Translations under genes and position numbers: made by a program
Shown: positions 1 to 8,126 of the stretch, one piece after another
Position numbering within the stretch: the stretch's first letter is position 1
Layout: every line of letters begins with the position of its first letter
The notes under the pieces: generated by a model
The model's input: the letters and a program-made list of their open reading frames with translations, nothing else
Told to the model about the DNA's origin: nothing
The model's database searches: none
Source: Dethiothermospora halolimnae
GTDB taxonomy: Bacteria > Bacillota > Clostridia > Tissierellales > VENL01
Assembly (NCBI RefSeq): GCF_037577855.1
Contig: NZ_JBAKFX010000007.1
Span: 70,691-134,690 of the forward strand
DNA: 64,000 nucleotides
Direction of reading: 5' to 3'

Positions 1-480
1 ATAAAACCATTTAATGAAAAACAACTTAATCCCAATAGTTATAATTTAAGGTTAGATGATGAGTTATTAGTATATGAAGAAGAGGTCTTAGACATGAAAA
101 GGGAAAATAAGACAAAAAAGCTAATAATACCACCGGAAGGAATAGTATTAAAACCAGGGAAGCTTTATTTAGGAAGGACTATGGAATATACAGAAACTGA
201 TAAATATGTTCCCATGCTAGAAGGAAGGTCATCAATAGGAAGGTTAGGTTTATTTGTTCATGTAACAGCAGGCTTTGGAGATGTTGGATTTAGTGGATAT
301 TGGACCTTGGAGATATTTTGTGTACAGCCTATAAGAATATATCCAGAAGTGGAAATATGTCAAGTTTATTACCATAGTATAGAAGGGGATTATGATAAAT
401 ATAAAAGTGGTAAGTATCAAAATAATAAGGGGATTCAACCCAGTTTACTATTTAAAGACTTTGAAAATAGAGAGTTTTAA
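1..480 (+). CDS. dcd: dCTP deaminase, 5' end cut by window edge
   Basis: The frame is open from base 1 without a start, so the N-terminus lies outside the window; the ATG at 94 is internal. The product belongs to the dCTP deaminase/dUTPase family, which makes dUTP (or dUMP in bifunctional forms) from dCTP for thymidylate synthesis in the cytosol. The family core EGRSSIGRLGLFVHVTAGFG is visible, followed by GDVGFSGYWTLEI, including the serine/arginine and glycine-rich beta segments that form the trimeric nucleotide site. The upstream residues LNPNSYNLRLDDELLVY match the N-terminal strand of the family. I cannot tell from sequence alone whether it is mono- or bifunctional. Confidence 0.88.
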   Translation: MKPFNEKQLNPNSYNLRLDDELLVYEEEVLDMKRENKTKKLIIPPEGIVLKPGKLYLGRTMEYTETDKYVPMLEGRSSIGRLGLFVHVTAGFGDVGFSGYWTLEIFCVQPIRIYPEVEICQVYYHSIEGDYDKYKSGKYQNNKGIQPSLLFKDFENREF

Positions 481-529
481 GTTAAGGTTATAAAATGCTT
501 ATAATCTTAACGAGGAGGGACGGTTAAAG

Positions 530-772
530 ATGAGTTTTATAATAGGAATAAGAATGGTTTTATTAATACTAATCATAATATTCCCAATATATATTATAGG
601 AAAATCTTTTAAAAAAGGTTCTGAAGTTAAAAAGATGCTTATGGGAATAGAGATGACATTAGTTGGTGGAATATTAGTAATTGATTCAAATATGGATTTA
701 GAAGAGGTTGGATATCTTATTATGTTTTTAGGCTTTATTGTCACCTTGGTAGGGTTTAATGAGAGGAAATAA
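530..772 (+). CDS. Small two-helix membrane protein, unknown function
   Basis: An 80-aa ORF with a good ribosome binding site (GAGGAGGGA around 511-519) before its ATG. Two hydrophobic segments (about residues 4-24 and 40-73, the second long enough for two passes) are separated by a lysine-rich loop (KSFKKGSEVKK), so it is probably an inner-membrane protein with the basic loop in the cytoplasm. I do not recognise a family. It sits between dcd and polX in the same direction, about 50 bp after dcd, and may be cotranscribed with dcd. Confidence 0.6.
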   Translation: MSFIIGIRMVLLILIIIFPIYIIGKSFKKGSEVKKMLMGIEMTLVGGILVIDSNMDLEEVGYLIMFLGFIVTLVGFNERK

Positions 773-868
773 CACTTTTATCTAGTAATTATTTCTAGGC
801 TATCTCTTTGGGTATAATAAAAGTAAGAGATAGATTTATAAAATAAGTCTAGAAATAGGAGGTAGCAT

Positions 869-2596
869 ATGCCGGTTCATAATAGTGAAATCAGTGATAT
901 ATTCGGTAAAATGGCAGATTTATTAGAGATAAAGGGAGCCAATCAATTTAGAGTACGTGCCTATAGAAATGGTGCATTATCTATATCGAACCTTTCTAAA
1001 AGTCTTAGAAATATGGTTTCAGAAGGTGTAGATTTAACTGATATTGAAGGTATAGGCAAGGATCTTTCAGATAAAATTAAGGAAATTATAGAAACAGGAT
1101 ATCTAGAAGAACTTCAAGAACTGGAGTTGGAGTTTCCCGGTGGACTTATCGATATACTAAAAATTCAAGGCTTAGGACCTAAGAAGGTAAAGGTTTTATA
1201 TGATGAATTAAACATAGGTAATGTAGATGAATTAAGAAAAGCAGCTGAAAATAATGATATTAGAAAACTATCGGGGTTTGGAGCTAAAACAGAAGAAAAC
1301 ATATTGGATGGAATAAAAGCTAGGGAAGAAAAAGGAGAAGATAAGAGATTTCTATTTGCCAAGGCTGAAGAATTTATATTATCATTAACTGAATACATAA
1401 AGGGTATTAATGGGGTAAATAAAGTCACTGTGGCAGGGAGTTATAGAAGAAGGAAGGAAACTATAGGGGATATAGATATTTTAGTAACATGTAAGGATAG
1501 AGATATAGTTATGGATAAATTTACTAACTATGAAGATGTGAATAAAGTAGTATCCCAGGGAAATACAAAGTCGACTATAATATTGAATTCAGGTCTTCAA
1601 GTGGATCTTAGGGTAGTAGATGGAGAAAGTTATGGTTCCGCCTTATTATATTTTACAGGATCGAAGGCCCATAATGTTGTATTAAGAAGCATTGCTAAGG
1701 ATAAGGGATTAAAGGTAAGTGAATATGGAATATTTAAAGGGGATAAAAATCTTGCCAGTAAAACTGAAGAGAGTGTATATAAAAAGTTAGGGTTATCCTA
1801 TATAGTTCCTGAATTAAGGGAAAACAATGGAGAAGTGGAAGCTTCTAAAAATAATCAACTACCTAAATTAGTGGAACTTAATGATATAAAGGGTGACCTT
1901 CAGATGCATAGTCATTATAGTGATGGCAGTAATACCATAAGGGAGATGGTTGAAGCTGCTAGAAAAATGGGGTATGAATATATAGCCATTACAGATCACT
2001 CAAAGAGGGTTACCATGGCTGGAGGATTAAAAAGAGATGATGTATTAAAACAACTTGAAGAGATAAATAAATTAAACGAAGAATATGATGATATAACTAT
2101 TTTGAAGTCCATAGAAGTAGATATATTAAAGGATGGAACATTAGATTTATCCGATGATATATTAAAGGAGTTGGACTTAACCGTTTGTTCTACCCATTAT
2201 AATAGAAATCTAAGTAGAGAAGAGCAAACTAAAAGAATATTGGCTGCCATGGAAAATCCATATTTTAACATATTGGCCCATCCAACTGGAAGAATAATTG
2301 GTAAAAGGGGAGAAATAGATGTGGATATGGAGAAAATTATAGAATCAGCTAAGAAAAATAATTGTTTTTTAGAGATAAATGCCTATCCAAAACGTCTTGA
2401 CTTATCAGATAACTACTGTAGGTTGGCTAGAGAGATGGGTTTGAAACTTTCAATTTCTACCGATGCCCACTCTATAAATGATCTTAATAATATGATTTAT
2501 GGAATTAATCAAGCTAGAAGGGGATGGCAAAGACCGGAGGATATAATAAATACACGGAGTCTTAAGGAGTTACTTCAATTATTGAAAAAGGATTAA
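869..2596 (+). CDS. polX: DNA polymerase/3'-5' exonuclease PolX
   Basis: A 575-aa bacterial family X polymerase, the usual length. Such enzymes fill short gaps in base-excision repair and trim 3' ends. Domain order: helix-hairpin-helix repeats (GIGKDLSDKI about 61-70, GLGPKKVKVLY about 101-111, SGFGAKTEENI about 135-145), the polymerase palm with GSYRRR at 190-195 and the metal-binding DID at 201-203, then a C-terminal PHP domain (about 340-575) with its metal ligands in MHSHYSDGS, AITDHS, HPTGR and STDAHS. The PHP domain carries the Mn-dependent nuclease activities known in this family. The start ATG has AGGAGGT 6 nt upstream. It is separated from the convergent ger operon by a shared terminator. 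Confidence 0.95.
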   Translation: MPVHNSEISDIFGKMADLLEIKGANQFRVRAYRNGALSISNLSKSLRNMVSEGVDLTDIEGIGKDLSDKIKEIIETGYLEELQELELEFPGGLIDILKIQGLGPKKVKVLYDELNIGNVDELRKAAENNDIRKLSGFGAKTEENILDGIKAREEKGEDKRFLFAKAEEFILSLTEYIKGINGVNKVTVAGSYRRRKETIGDIDILVTCKDRDIVMDKFTNYEDVNKVVSQGNTKSTIILNSGLQVDLRVVDGESYGSALLYFTGSKAHNVVLRSIAKDKGLKVSEYGIFKGDKNLASKTEESVYKKLGLSYIVPELRENNGEVEASKNNQLPKLVELNDIKGDLQMHSHYSDGSNTIREMVEAARKMGYEYIAITDHSKRVTMAGGLKRDDVLKQLEEINKLNEEYDDITILKSIEVDILKDGTLDLSDDILKELDLTVCSTHYNRNLSREEQTKRILAAMENPYFNILAHPTGRIIGKRGEIDVDMEKIIESAKKNNCFLEINAYPKRLDLSDNYCRLAREMGLKLSISTDAHSINDLNNMIYGINQARRGWQRPEDIINTRSLKELLQLLKKD

Positions 2597-2620
2597 AATC
2601 TATCTTCATAGATTTTAATC
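2591..2620. terminator. Bidirectional hairpin terminator shared by polX and gerC
   Basis: A perfect 13-bp stem (2591-2603 with 2608-2620) and a CTTC loop. It overlaps the stop codons of both convergent genes: polX ends at 2596 and gerC at 2615. Both flanks are T- or A-rich, so it can act on either strand. Confidence 0.75.
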
Positions 2621-3847
2621 CTTTATTGACTCAAGGTCAGGTGGTCTTAATTGCTTTCCAAAATCTGTTATTGTCACATCTATACTTAAGTTGACTTCGG
2701 CCTTTGGATAACTTTTCATCCAATCATAGTCTATGTATTCCTTTGTAGTACTGAAATGTTTTCTGGCTTCTAAAGACCAGGCAAAGGGTTCCATTTTAAA
2801 ATCATATTGGGTTCTTTCTATAAATTTATTAAACTTATGTCTTAAATTTTTTTCTATAGATTTTTTTAGTAGTTCCCTGTTCTTTATATTAGTTACATAA
2901 TTAATCATACTAGGTATGGCAATAAGCCTTATTTCAAAAGAAACAGTAATATCTATTTTAGGTATATCGGTATTTAAGTCCATTTTGATATTTGGTTCGT
3001 GGCTTCTTTTTACGAGACAAGTTATTTTTCGATTATCATCTAGAGGATCAGGATATGTTGCAAGCATTGAATTGTTTTTAAAGGCCGGTCTTAAAAAATG
3101 GGATATCCTTGTTTCTTCTCCTGTCATAAGACCGATCATCTTTCCTTCCTTAAATGCAGCTGAGCCCATCATTTGAATAAAGTTATCATTTTTTATGGGG
3201 AGCTGTCCTGCTACATACTTGTCTTCACAACCGTAGGCAGGGGGAGGTGATTTTTTAGTTGTTCCATAAATAGCTAAGAATACCCCGGCATCTCCCTCTG
3301 TCAATTGTAGAAATTTATGTATAGTTGATTTAGATAATGATCCTGTTTCCTCGCCCCTTTTAGCTATAAAATCATAAAATTTATGGGGTCTAGTTATTAG
3401 CTGAGGGTCATTATTAATTATAAAATCCCTGGCATTTTCTTTAGATACTATAAAAAAAATATCCCTTTGAATCTCCCTTTCCCTTATTGCAGATTCCAGC
3501 AATGGAAAAAAATCATCAGACCTTGCAAGTTCTTCACTAACCACAAGTGTTCTTGTATGGGAAAAGGTTGGTCTTCTGGTTATAGACGAGCTAATCATAT
3601 TTTTAGATGATATTATATCGGGAGCTATTACAGTTACTACTTCTGATGTTGGCTCTTTTTCTGACATTCCTGTTATATTACCTCCTCCCCCTTGGGGATT
3701 TTCAATTTCATATGTAACGGATACATTGTCTCCCTTGGCTTTATCTAATCCAATAACAATAATATAGGCCTGTTCTTCTAGCTCGATTCTATCCCAGCAA
3801 CCTGTAAGTAATATCATAAATATTATTAAGATAATAAGCTTTTTCAA
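2615..3847 (-). CDS. gerC: Germinant receptor subunit GerC (Ger(x)C lipoprotein)
   Basis: A 410-aa lipoprotein of the Ger(x)C family: the third subunit of spore germinant receptors, anchored on the outer face of the spore inner membrane. A lipoprotein signal ends in LLTGC with the lipidated Cys at 17, followed by the family hallmark WDRIELEEQAYIIVIGLD. The length is normal. It starts with TTG at 3847 behind a GGAGGTG site; that TTG overlaps the gerB stop by 4 bp (TTGA), implying translational coupling. It is the last gene of the gerA-gerB-gerC operon and ends in the terminator shared with polX. The germinant cannot be inferred. Confidence 0.95.
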   Translation of the reverse strand: MKKLIILIIFMILLTGCWDRIELEEQAYIIVIGLDKAKGDNVSVTYEIENPQGGGGNITGMSEKEPTSEVVTVIAPDIISSKNMISSSITRRPTFSHTRTLVVSEELARSDDFFPLLESAIREREIQRDIFFIVSKENARDFIINNDPQLITRPHKFYDFIAKRGEETGSLSKSTIHKFLQLTEGDAGVFLAIYGTTKKSPPPAYGCEDKYVAGQLPIKNDNFIQMMGSAAFKEGKMIGLMTGEETRISHFLRPAFKNNSMLATYPDPLDDNRKITCLVKRSHEPNIKMDLNTDIPKIDITVSFEIRLIAIPSMINYVTNIKNRELLKKSIEKNLRHKFNKFIERTQYDFKMEPFAWSLEARKHFSTTKEYIDYDWMKSYPKAEVNLSIDVTITDFGKQLRPPDLESIKD

Positions 3848-4941
3848 TTGGAAACACCTCCCCTAACTTTAGATATTACCCAAAGAATTATAGGTAATAG
3901 TAAAAATACAATCCATAAATCAGATGATATAGCTATACTTTTTAAAGCATATACACTTTCTACTGTATTCCTAGGGATTAATCCTACCATAATATATAAT
4001 GCTGTTATAGGTATTAATAGTGGTTCAAATTCTTTTAGATTTAAAGTATGACCTAAAGTGGCTGTAGTTAAATAAATAAAAAAGGAATACCTTATCATAG
4101 ATGATGCAATCCAAAATAATAAAAAAATCATTTCTAGATTCACCAAAAATCTATCGGTTTCAATAAGCATAGTTAACTGCTGAAATGGAAAAGCAATCAT
4201 TGTTATAGTTGGATAGTCAAAAACAACTATATAGACTAGGAAAAAGATAGTTACTTCTAAAGCTGTTATAACTATTGAAAGTAAACTGGCTTTTTTAAAA
4301 ATTTTATAGCTTTTCACAAAGGGATAGATCATTCCTAGAAAGATCAATTCAACTAAAAAGCCGCTATAATGAAAGGACTGTCTTATTATTTCTAGTTTAC
4401 CTGGGCCCCACAATGGAAATATCATACTTAAGTCCATATTCTTCCAAGATAATAAGATTACAAGTACTAGCCCCAATTTAGAGAATAAAATAATAAACCA
4501 AGCCAACCGACCTATAGTTTCAAAACCTCTACTAGCAATAAACCAAACACCTATAAATATAAATGTAAATATTATTGGCATAGGTGTATTGGATAGGAAG
4601 AGAGAATGTATAGTGTGTACATAGTTTCTACTCCTTAAAGCACCAGCCATAAGACTAAATAAAAATAAAAATATCCCAATTAAAAAACCCATATATTTAC
4701 CTACTAAACTACGTATTATTTCCATTAAGTTTTCGGTTTTATATTTATTTAATAAGGATAAAAGAAAAAAATAAGGGATAGAAATAATTGTACTTGCTAT
4801 TAATGGAACCATCCATGTGGAGAATTGAGTTCTTTTAAAAAAAATCATAGGGGTCATATCCGATAGTTCAAACCCAAGTAAAATTAACAGAATAGATAGA
4901 AACTCTTTAAAATCTATTTTATCTCTTTTTAATACTGTCAT
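3844..4941 (-). CDS. gerB: Germinant receptor subunit GerB (endospore germination permease)
   Basis: A 365-aa polytopic membrane protein of the GerB/spore permease family (APC superfamily fold) with about ten hydrophobic helices. It forms the germinant-binding transporter-like subunit of Ger receptors. A TAGGTG ribosome site precedes the ATG at 4941. It starts 30 nt after gerA and overlaps gerC by 4 nt. Like the rest of the operon it should be expressed in the forespore under SigG, but I could not find a convincing SigG promoter upstream of gerA. Confidence 0.94.
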   Translation of the reverse strand: MTVLKRDKIDFKEFLSILLILLGFELSDMTPMIFFKRTQFSTWMVPLIASTIISIPYFFLLSLLNKYKTENLMEIIRSLVGKYMGFLIGIFLFLFSLMAGALRSRNYVHTIHSLFLSNTPMPIIFTFIFIGVWFIASRGFETIGRLAWFIILFSKLGLVLVILLSWKNMDLSMIFPLWGPGKLEIIRQSFHYSGFLVELIFLGMIYPFVKSYKIFKKASLLSIVITALEVTIFFLVYIVVFDYPTITMIAFPFQQLTMLIETDRFLVNLEMIFLLFWIASSMIRYSFFIYLTTATLGHTLNLKEFEPLLIPITALYIMVGLIPRNTVESVYALKSIAISSDLWIVFLLLPIILWVISKVRGGVSN

Positions 4942-4971
4942 TAGTTACACCTACTATCATTTATATTTTCT

Positions 4972-6507
4972 TTACTTTATTTTTTTATTGGATTTAAAGG
5001 GGTTTAGCCATCTTTTCCATACAGGGGCTCTTAAGATGGTATTAGTTGGTGATTTGGTATAGGGTGCCAGTGGTGAAAAGTAAGGAACATCGAAGGACTT
5101 TATTGATAACATATAAGCAAATAAACATATAAGTCCCACTGATATGCCTATAAATCCCATGGTAGCTGCTAGGGCTGTTATCCCAAATCTAAGGATTCGT
5201 ATACTAAAATTTAGACTGGTATCAGCAATAGCAAAAGAAGATATAGCAGTTATACCAACTATAATTATCATTATTGGACTAACTATGTTTGCATCAACGG
5301 CAGCTTGACCTAATATTAGCGCACCTACTATTCCAACTGTTGGACCTATTGGAGAAGGAACACGGATACCAGCTTCCCTTACTAATTCAAAAGACACCTC
5401 CATTATTAAAACCTCAACTAAAGCGGGAAAAGGAACAGTTTCTCTAGAACCTGCAATAGATATAAGAAGATCCAGTGGTATTAGTTCTTCATGAAAATTT
5501 GTCATAGCTATATAGGAAGCTGGGGCTAATAATGATATAAAGATGGCAAAAAGCCTTATTATTCTTAGAAAGTTTCCATATGCCCATCTTTCATAGGTAT
5601 CCTCAGCTGTATGGAAAAAAGACCAAAAAGTAGCGGGTGCTACTAAACAAGCAGGTGTATTATCGGATAATATAACTATATTTCCTTCCTTTAAAAAATG
5701 AGCTGCTCTATCGGGCCTTTCAGTATATAAAAGAGAAGGAAATAAAGAATAGGGTCTTTCTTCTATGTGTTGCTCTAGTATTGAAACTGATTTTATGCCA
5801 TCAACCTTTATTTCTTTTATCCTATTTTTAATGTTTTCAATAAGTTTTGGTTCTGTTACATCTTTTATATACATCACCGATATATCAGTTGATGATGTTT
5901 CTCCAATAATAAGGGTTTCTGTTATAAGATTTCTATTTCTTAATTGTTTTCTTATTAGAGATCGATTAACTTCTTGAGATTCAGCAAAAGACTCGTGGGG
6001 GCCCTTTATAACAACTTCATTTTCAGCCTTAGATATATTTCGATACTCAAATCCTGTGGCAACGATACTAAGGGCTTCTTTATAACCATCTATAAGTACC
6101 ACAACATGTCCTTTAAGTAGGTCCTCTGATATTACTTTTAAATTATTGAACCTATTGCTTTCTATAGTAGTAAGGATTTTCTTTTCAATATCTGATAATG
6201 GGATCTTAGTAGATATACTTATATTTTTCCACATCAATGGTTTTATAATGTGTTCTTCGATTTTTTCTTTTTTAACCATACCATTTAGATAAAAAAGCAT
6301 TGCGTCTTTATTTAGTGATTTTATGTAGAGATCTTTTATTGTAAAGTCTATATTTGTAGGATAAGAAAAAAGTTCCTTTAGTTTATCTGAATTGTCTTTT
6401 AGATTTGAAGTGAGTTTGATTTTATTGAGGGGAAGACCTATTTTTTGTGTTGACTGGGATTTTTCATTCTTTTTATGTTCATTAAAGAATGAAAAAAGTT
6501 TTTTCAT
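4972..6507 (-). CDS. gerA: Germinant receptor subunit GerA
   Basis: A GerA-family spore germination protein, about 511 aa. It has a soluble N-terminal region, the family core around ETLIIGETSSTDISVMYI and ERPYSLFPSLLYTERPD, and a C-terminal block of membrane segments with LIPLDLLISIAGSRE, ending in APVWKRWLNPF. These subunits form the nutrient-responsive channel of Ger receptors. I place the start at the ATG at 6507, preceded by AAGGAAAGGTG; the GTG at 6516 would lie inside that ribosome site. It is the first gene of the gerABC operon. Its upstream region is divergent from the MerR-type promoter at 6650. Confidence 0.94.
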   Translation of the reverse strand: MKKLFSFFNEHKKNEKSQSTQKIGLPLNKIKLTSNLKDNSDKLKELFSYPTNIDFTIKDLYIKSLNKDAMLFYLNGMVKKEKIEEHIIKPLMWKNISISTKIPLSDIEKKILTTIESNRFNNLKVISEDLLKGHVVVLIDGYKEALSIVATGFEYRNISKAENEVVIKGPHESFAESQEVNRSLIRKQLRNRNLITETLIIGETSSTDISVMYIKDVTEPKLIENIKNRIKEIKVDGIKSVSILEQHIEERPYSLFPSLLYTERPDRAAHFLKEGNIVILSDNTPACLVAPATFWSFFHTAEDTYERWAYGNFLRIIRLFAIFISLLAPASYIAMTNFHEELIPLDLLISIAGSRETVPFPALVEVLIMEVSFELVREAGIRVPSPIGPTVGIVGALILGQAAVDANIVSPIMIIIVGITAISSFAIADTSLNFSIRILRFGITALAATMGFIGISVGLICLFAYMLSIKSFDVPYFSPLAPYTKSPTNTILRAPVWKRWLNPFKSNKKIK

Positions 6508-6649
6508 AATAAACACCTTTCCTTTAATTGAGTTTAAAAACTTATTTAAATCCTTATTTCCATTTTTAACATATAAATGAAATCATATACTGAGAAGATT
6601 GGTAGACATAATATAGATTGTGTTTCACTAAAGTGAATAATAAAAAGTC

Positions 6650-6680
6650 TTGACCTTAACCCTAGGCTAAGGTTTATAAT
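6650..6680 (+). promoter_or_regulatory. MerR-type promoter/operator with 19-bp spacer
   Basis: The -35 is TTGACC (6650-6655) and the -10 TATAAT (6675-6680), separated by 19 bp instead of 17. This overlong spacer is the hallmark of promoters activated by DNA distortion by MerR-family proteins. The spacer and flanks hold an imperfect dyad, ACCTTA-N-CC-NNN-GG-N-TAAGGT. It lies about 70 bp upstream of a gene encoding a MerR protein, so autoregulation is likely. Confidence 0.8.
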
Positions 6681-6685
6681 TAAAT

Positions 6686-6726
6686 AAAACCTGGGACAAA
6701 GGGACTGTCCCTTTGTCCCAGGTTTT
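6686..6726. repeat. Perfect 41-nt palindrome between promoter and MerR gene
   Basis: Two exactly complementary 20-nt arms (6686-6705 and 6707-6726) around a single T; the core reads CCTGGGACAAAGGGAC. It lies in the 5' leader of the MerR-methyltransferase gene, 25 nt before its start codon, and ends in TTTT on the plus strand. In RNA it would form a very stable hairpin just before the ribosome site, acting as a terminator/attenuator or a stability element. It may instead be an interspersed palindromic repeat; no second copy occurs in this window. Confidence 0.75.
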
Positions 6727-6750
6727 ACTAAATTAGAGAGGGGTAAAATT

Positions 6751-7797
6751 TTGAGAGAAAAATATAGTATAAAAGAAGTGGCGGATTTGTTTAGTATTAA
6801 ATCAAATAAATTAAGGTTTTATGAGAAAAAGGGGTTAATAAGCCCTAAGAGGGATCCTAAAAATGATTATAGATATTTTGATAATGAAGATATATTAAAA
6901 ATACACACAATACTTATGTATAGAGCCCTTGATACTCCATTAAAAGATATTAAAGATATCATGGAGAACACATTTAAAGACAATATATTAGAGCACTTTT
7001 ATAAACAATGGGAAGTAACCAATGATAAGATTCATAAATTAAGACTTATTAAAGATTCTATGGAAAATATAATGGATGCTATATATGAATGTGAAAATAA
7101 AAATTATCATGATATAATAGTAGAAAATGGAAAAGAAATAAAGAGGATATATGAAATAAAGGATAATTGGGAAGATAAGTGGGATTTTGATGGATGGGCA
7201 AATGTTTATGATGATTTTGTAGAAAAAGATCCAAGTTCATTAAAGATGTATAAAGAATATGATAATTTATTAAAAACTGTTTATCAGAATTCTATAAAAG
7301 GACAGGATAAAAACATTAAAATATTAGATATAGGTGTGGGAACAGGCAATCTTTCTTGTAAATATCTAGAAGGTGAATATGATATTGTTGGCATTGATCA
7401 GTCAAGGGAAATGTTAAATAAGGCAAAACAAAAGTTTCCCAAGTTAAAGTTAAGGCTAGGAGAATTTTTAAAGATACCCTTTGAAAATAAAAAGTTTGAT
7501 GTTATAGTGTCCACATATGCTTTTCATCACCTAAATGAAGATGAGAAAAAAATAGCCATAAAGGAAATGTTACGGGTCCTTAAGGACGATGGTAAAATAG
7601 TTATAGGAGACTTAATGTTTAAAGATAATAGATCAAAGCAGAGGATAATGAGAGATTTAAATGAAAAGCAGATTATGGAAATAGAAGATGAGTATTATTC
7701 AAATGTAGATATGTTAGAAAATGAGTTTGAGAAATATGGTAGAGAGATTAGTATAATAAAGGTTGATAGGTTGGTATATATAGTTGAAGTTAAATGA
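6751..7797 (+). CDS. MerR-family regulator fused to a SAM-dependent methyltransferase
   Basis: 348 aa. Residues 1-70 form a MerR winged helix (SIKEVADLFSIKSNKLRFYE), followed by a coiled-coil region to about 115, as in MerR dimers. From about 140 there is a class I methyltransferase with motif I ILDIGVGTGN at 191-200, the acidic motif II GIDQS and an FHHL motif. The second half thus replaces the usual small-molecule sensor domain. It probably binds the dyad-containing promoter upstream and activates its own transcription. Whether the methyltransferase modifies a drug, the effector or another substrate is unknown. It starts with TTG behind GAGAGGGG. Confidence 0.88.
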   Translation: MREKYSIKEVADLFSIKSNKLRFYEKKGLISPKRDPKNDYRYFDNEDILKIHTILMYRALDTPLKDIKDIMENTFKDNILEHFYKQWEVTNDKIHKLRLIKDSMENIMDAIYECENKNYHDIIVENGKEIKRIYEIKDNWEDKWDFDGWANVYDDFVEKDPSSLKMYKEYDNLLKTVYQNSIKGQDKNIKILDIGVGTGNLSCKYLEGEYDIVGIDQSREMLNKAKQKFPKLKLRLGEFLKIPFENKKFDVIVSTYAFHHLNEDEKKIAIKEMLRVLKDDGKIVIGDLMFKDNRSKQRIMRDLNEKQIMEIEDEYYSNVDMLENEFEKYGREISIIKVDRLVYIVEVK

Positions 7798-7836
7798 AAT
7801 TAGGAAATATTGAGAAATTTATCAGGAGGGTTAATT

Positions 7837-8001
7837 GTGGATATTCTTATAAGTTTAAACTTTGCTATTTTTATATTTTTAAGTTTAATAATTAATAGTA
7901 GAGTTATAGAGAAAAAATCAGTTATTTGGTTTTGTATTATATTAGCTACTATATCATCTTTTTTTGTTGCTTTTTCATTTATGTTAATAGCAGGATCTTA
8001 G
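7837..8001 (+). CDS. Small membrane protein, unknown function
   Basis: A 54-aa ORF with two predicted membrane helices separated by a short basic turn (NSRVIEKKS). I chose the GTG at 7837 because a perfect AGGAGGG (7824-7830) ends 6 nt upstream; a TTG at 7810 lies in frame but before that site. It lies 39 nt after the MerR-methyltransferase gene in the same direction and is probably cotranscribed with it, which could link it to that regulator's target. No family recognised. Confidence 0.6.
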   Translation: MDILISLNFAIFIFLSLIINSRVIEKKSVIWFCIILATISSFFVAFSFMLIAGS

Positions 8002-8023
8002 CTATAAATTATACTTGTGTATC

Positions 8024-8111
8024 TGGAGGATTTTTAATCTCCTCAAGTCTGTCTTTTAATCACATTTTTCCTTGCTTTGTCAATGCTCTGGGGGATTCGT
8101 AATCCCCCAAC
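8024..8111. repeat. Two related hairpin modules (module B) in a convergent intergenic gap
   Basis: Two palindromes of the same plan: GGAGGATT/AATCTCC-type at about 8024-8045 and GGGGGATT-cgt-AATCCCCC at about 8088-8111. The second is identical to the B module of the long composite repeats elsewhere (for example at 33135). They lie between the end of the small membrane protein gene and the end of the minus-strand desulfidase gene and may terminate both transcripts. Confidence 0.6.
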
Positions 8112-8126
8112 TAATTTAAAACTTTA

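Noticed and set aside
6510..6600. SigG promoter for gerABC
   Set aside because: CATTTATA-like -10 candidates exist, but none has a matching -35 at 17-18 bp, so none is reported.
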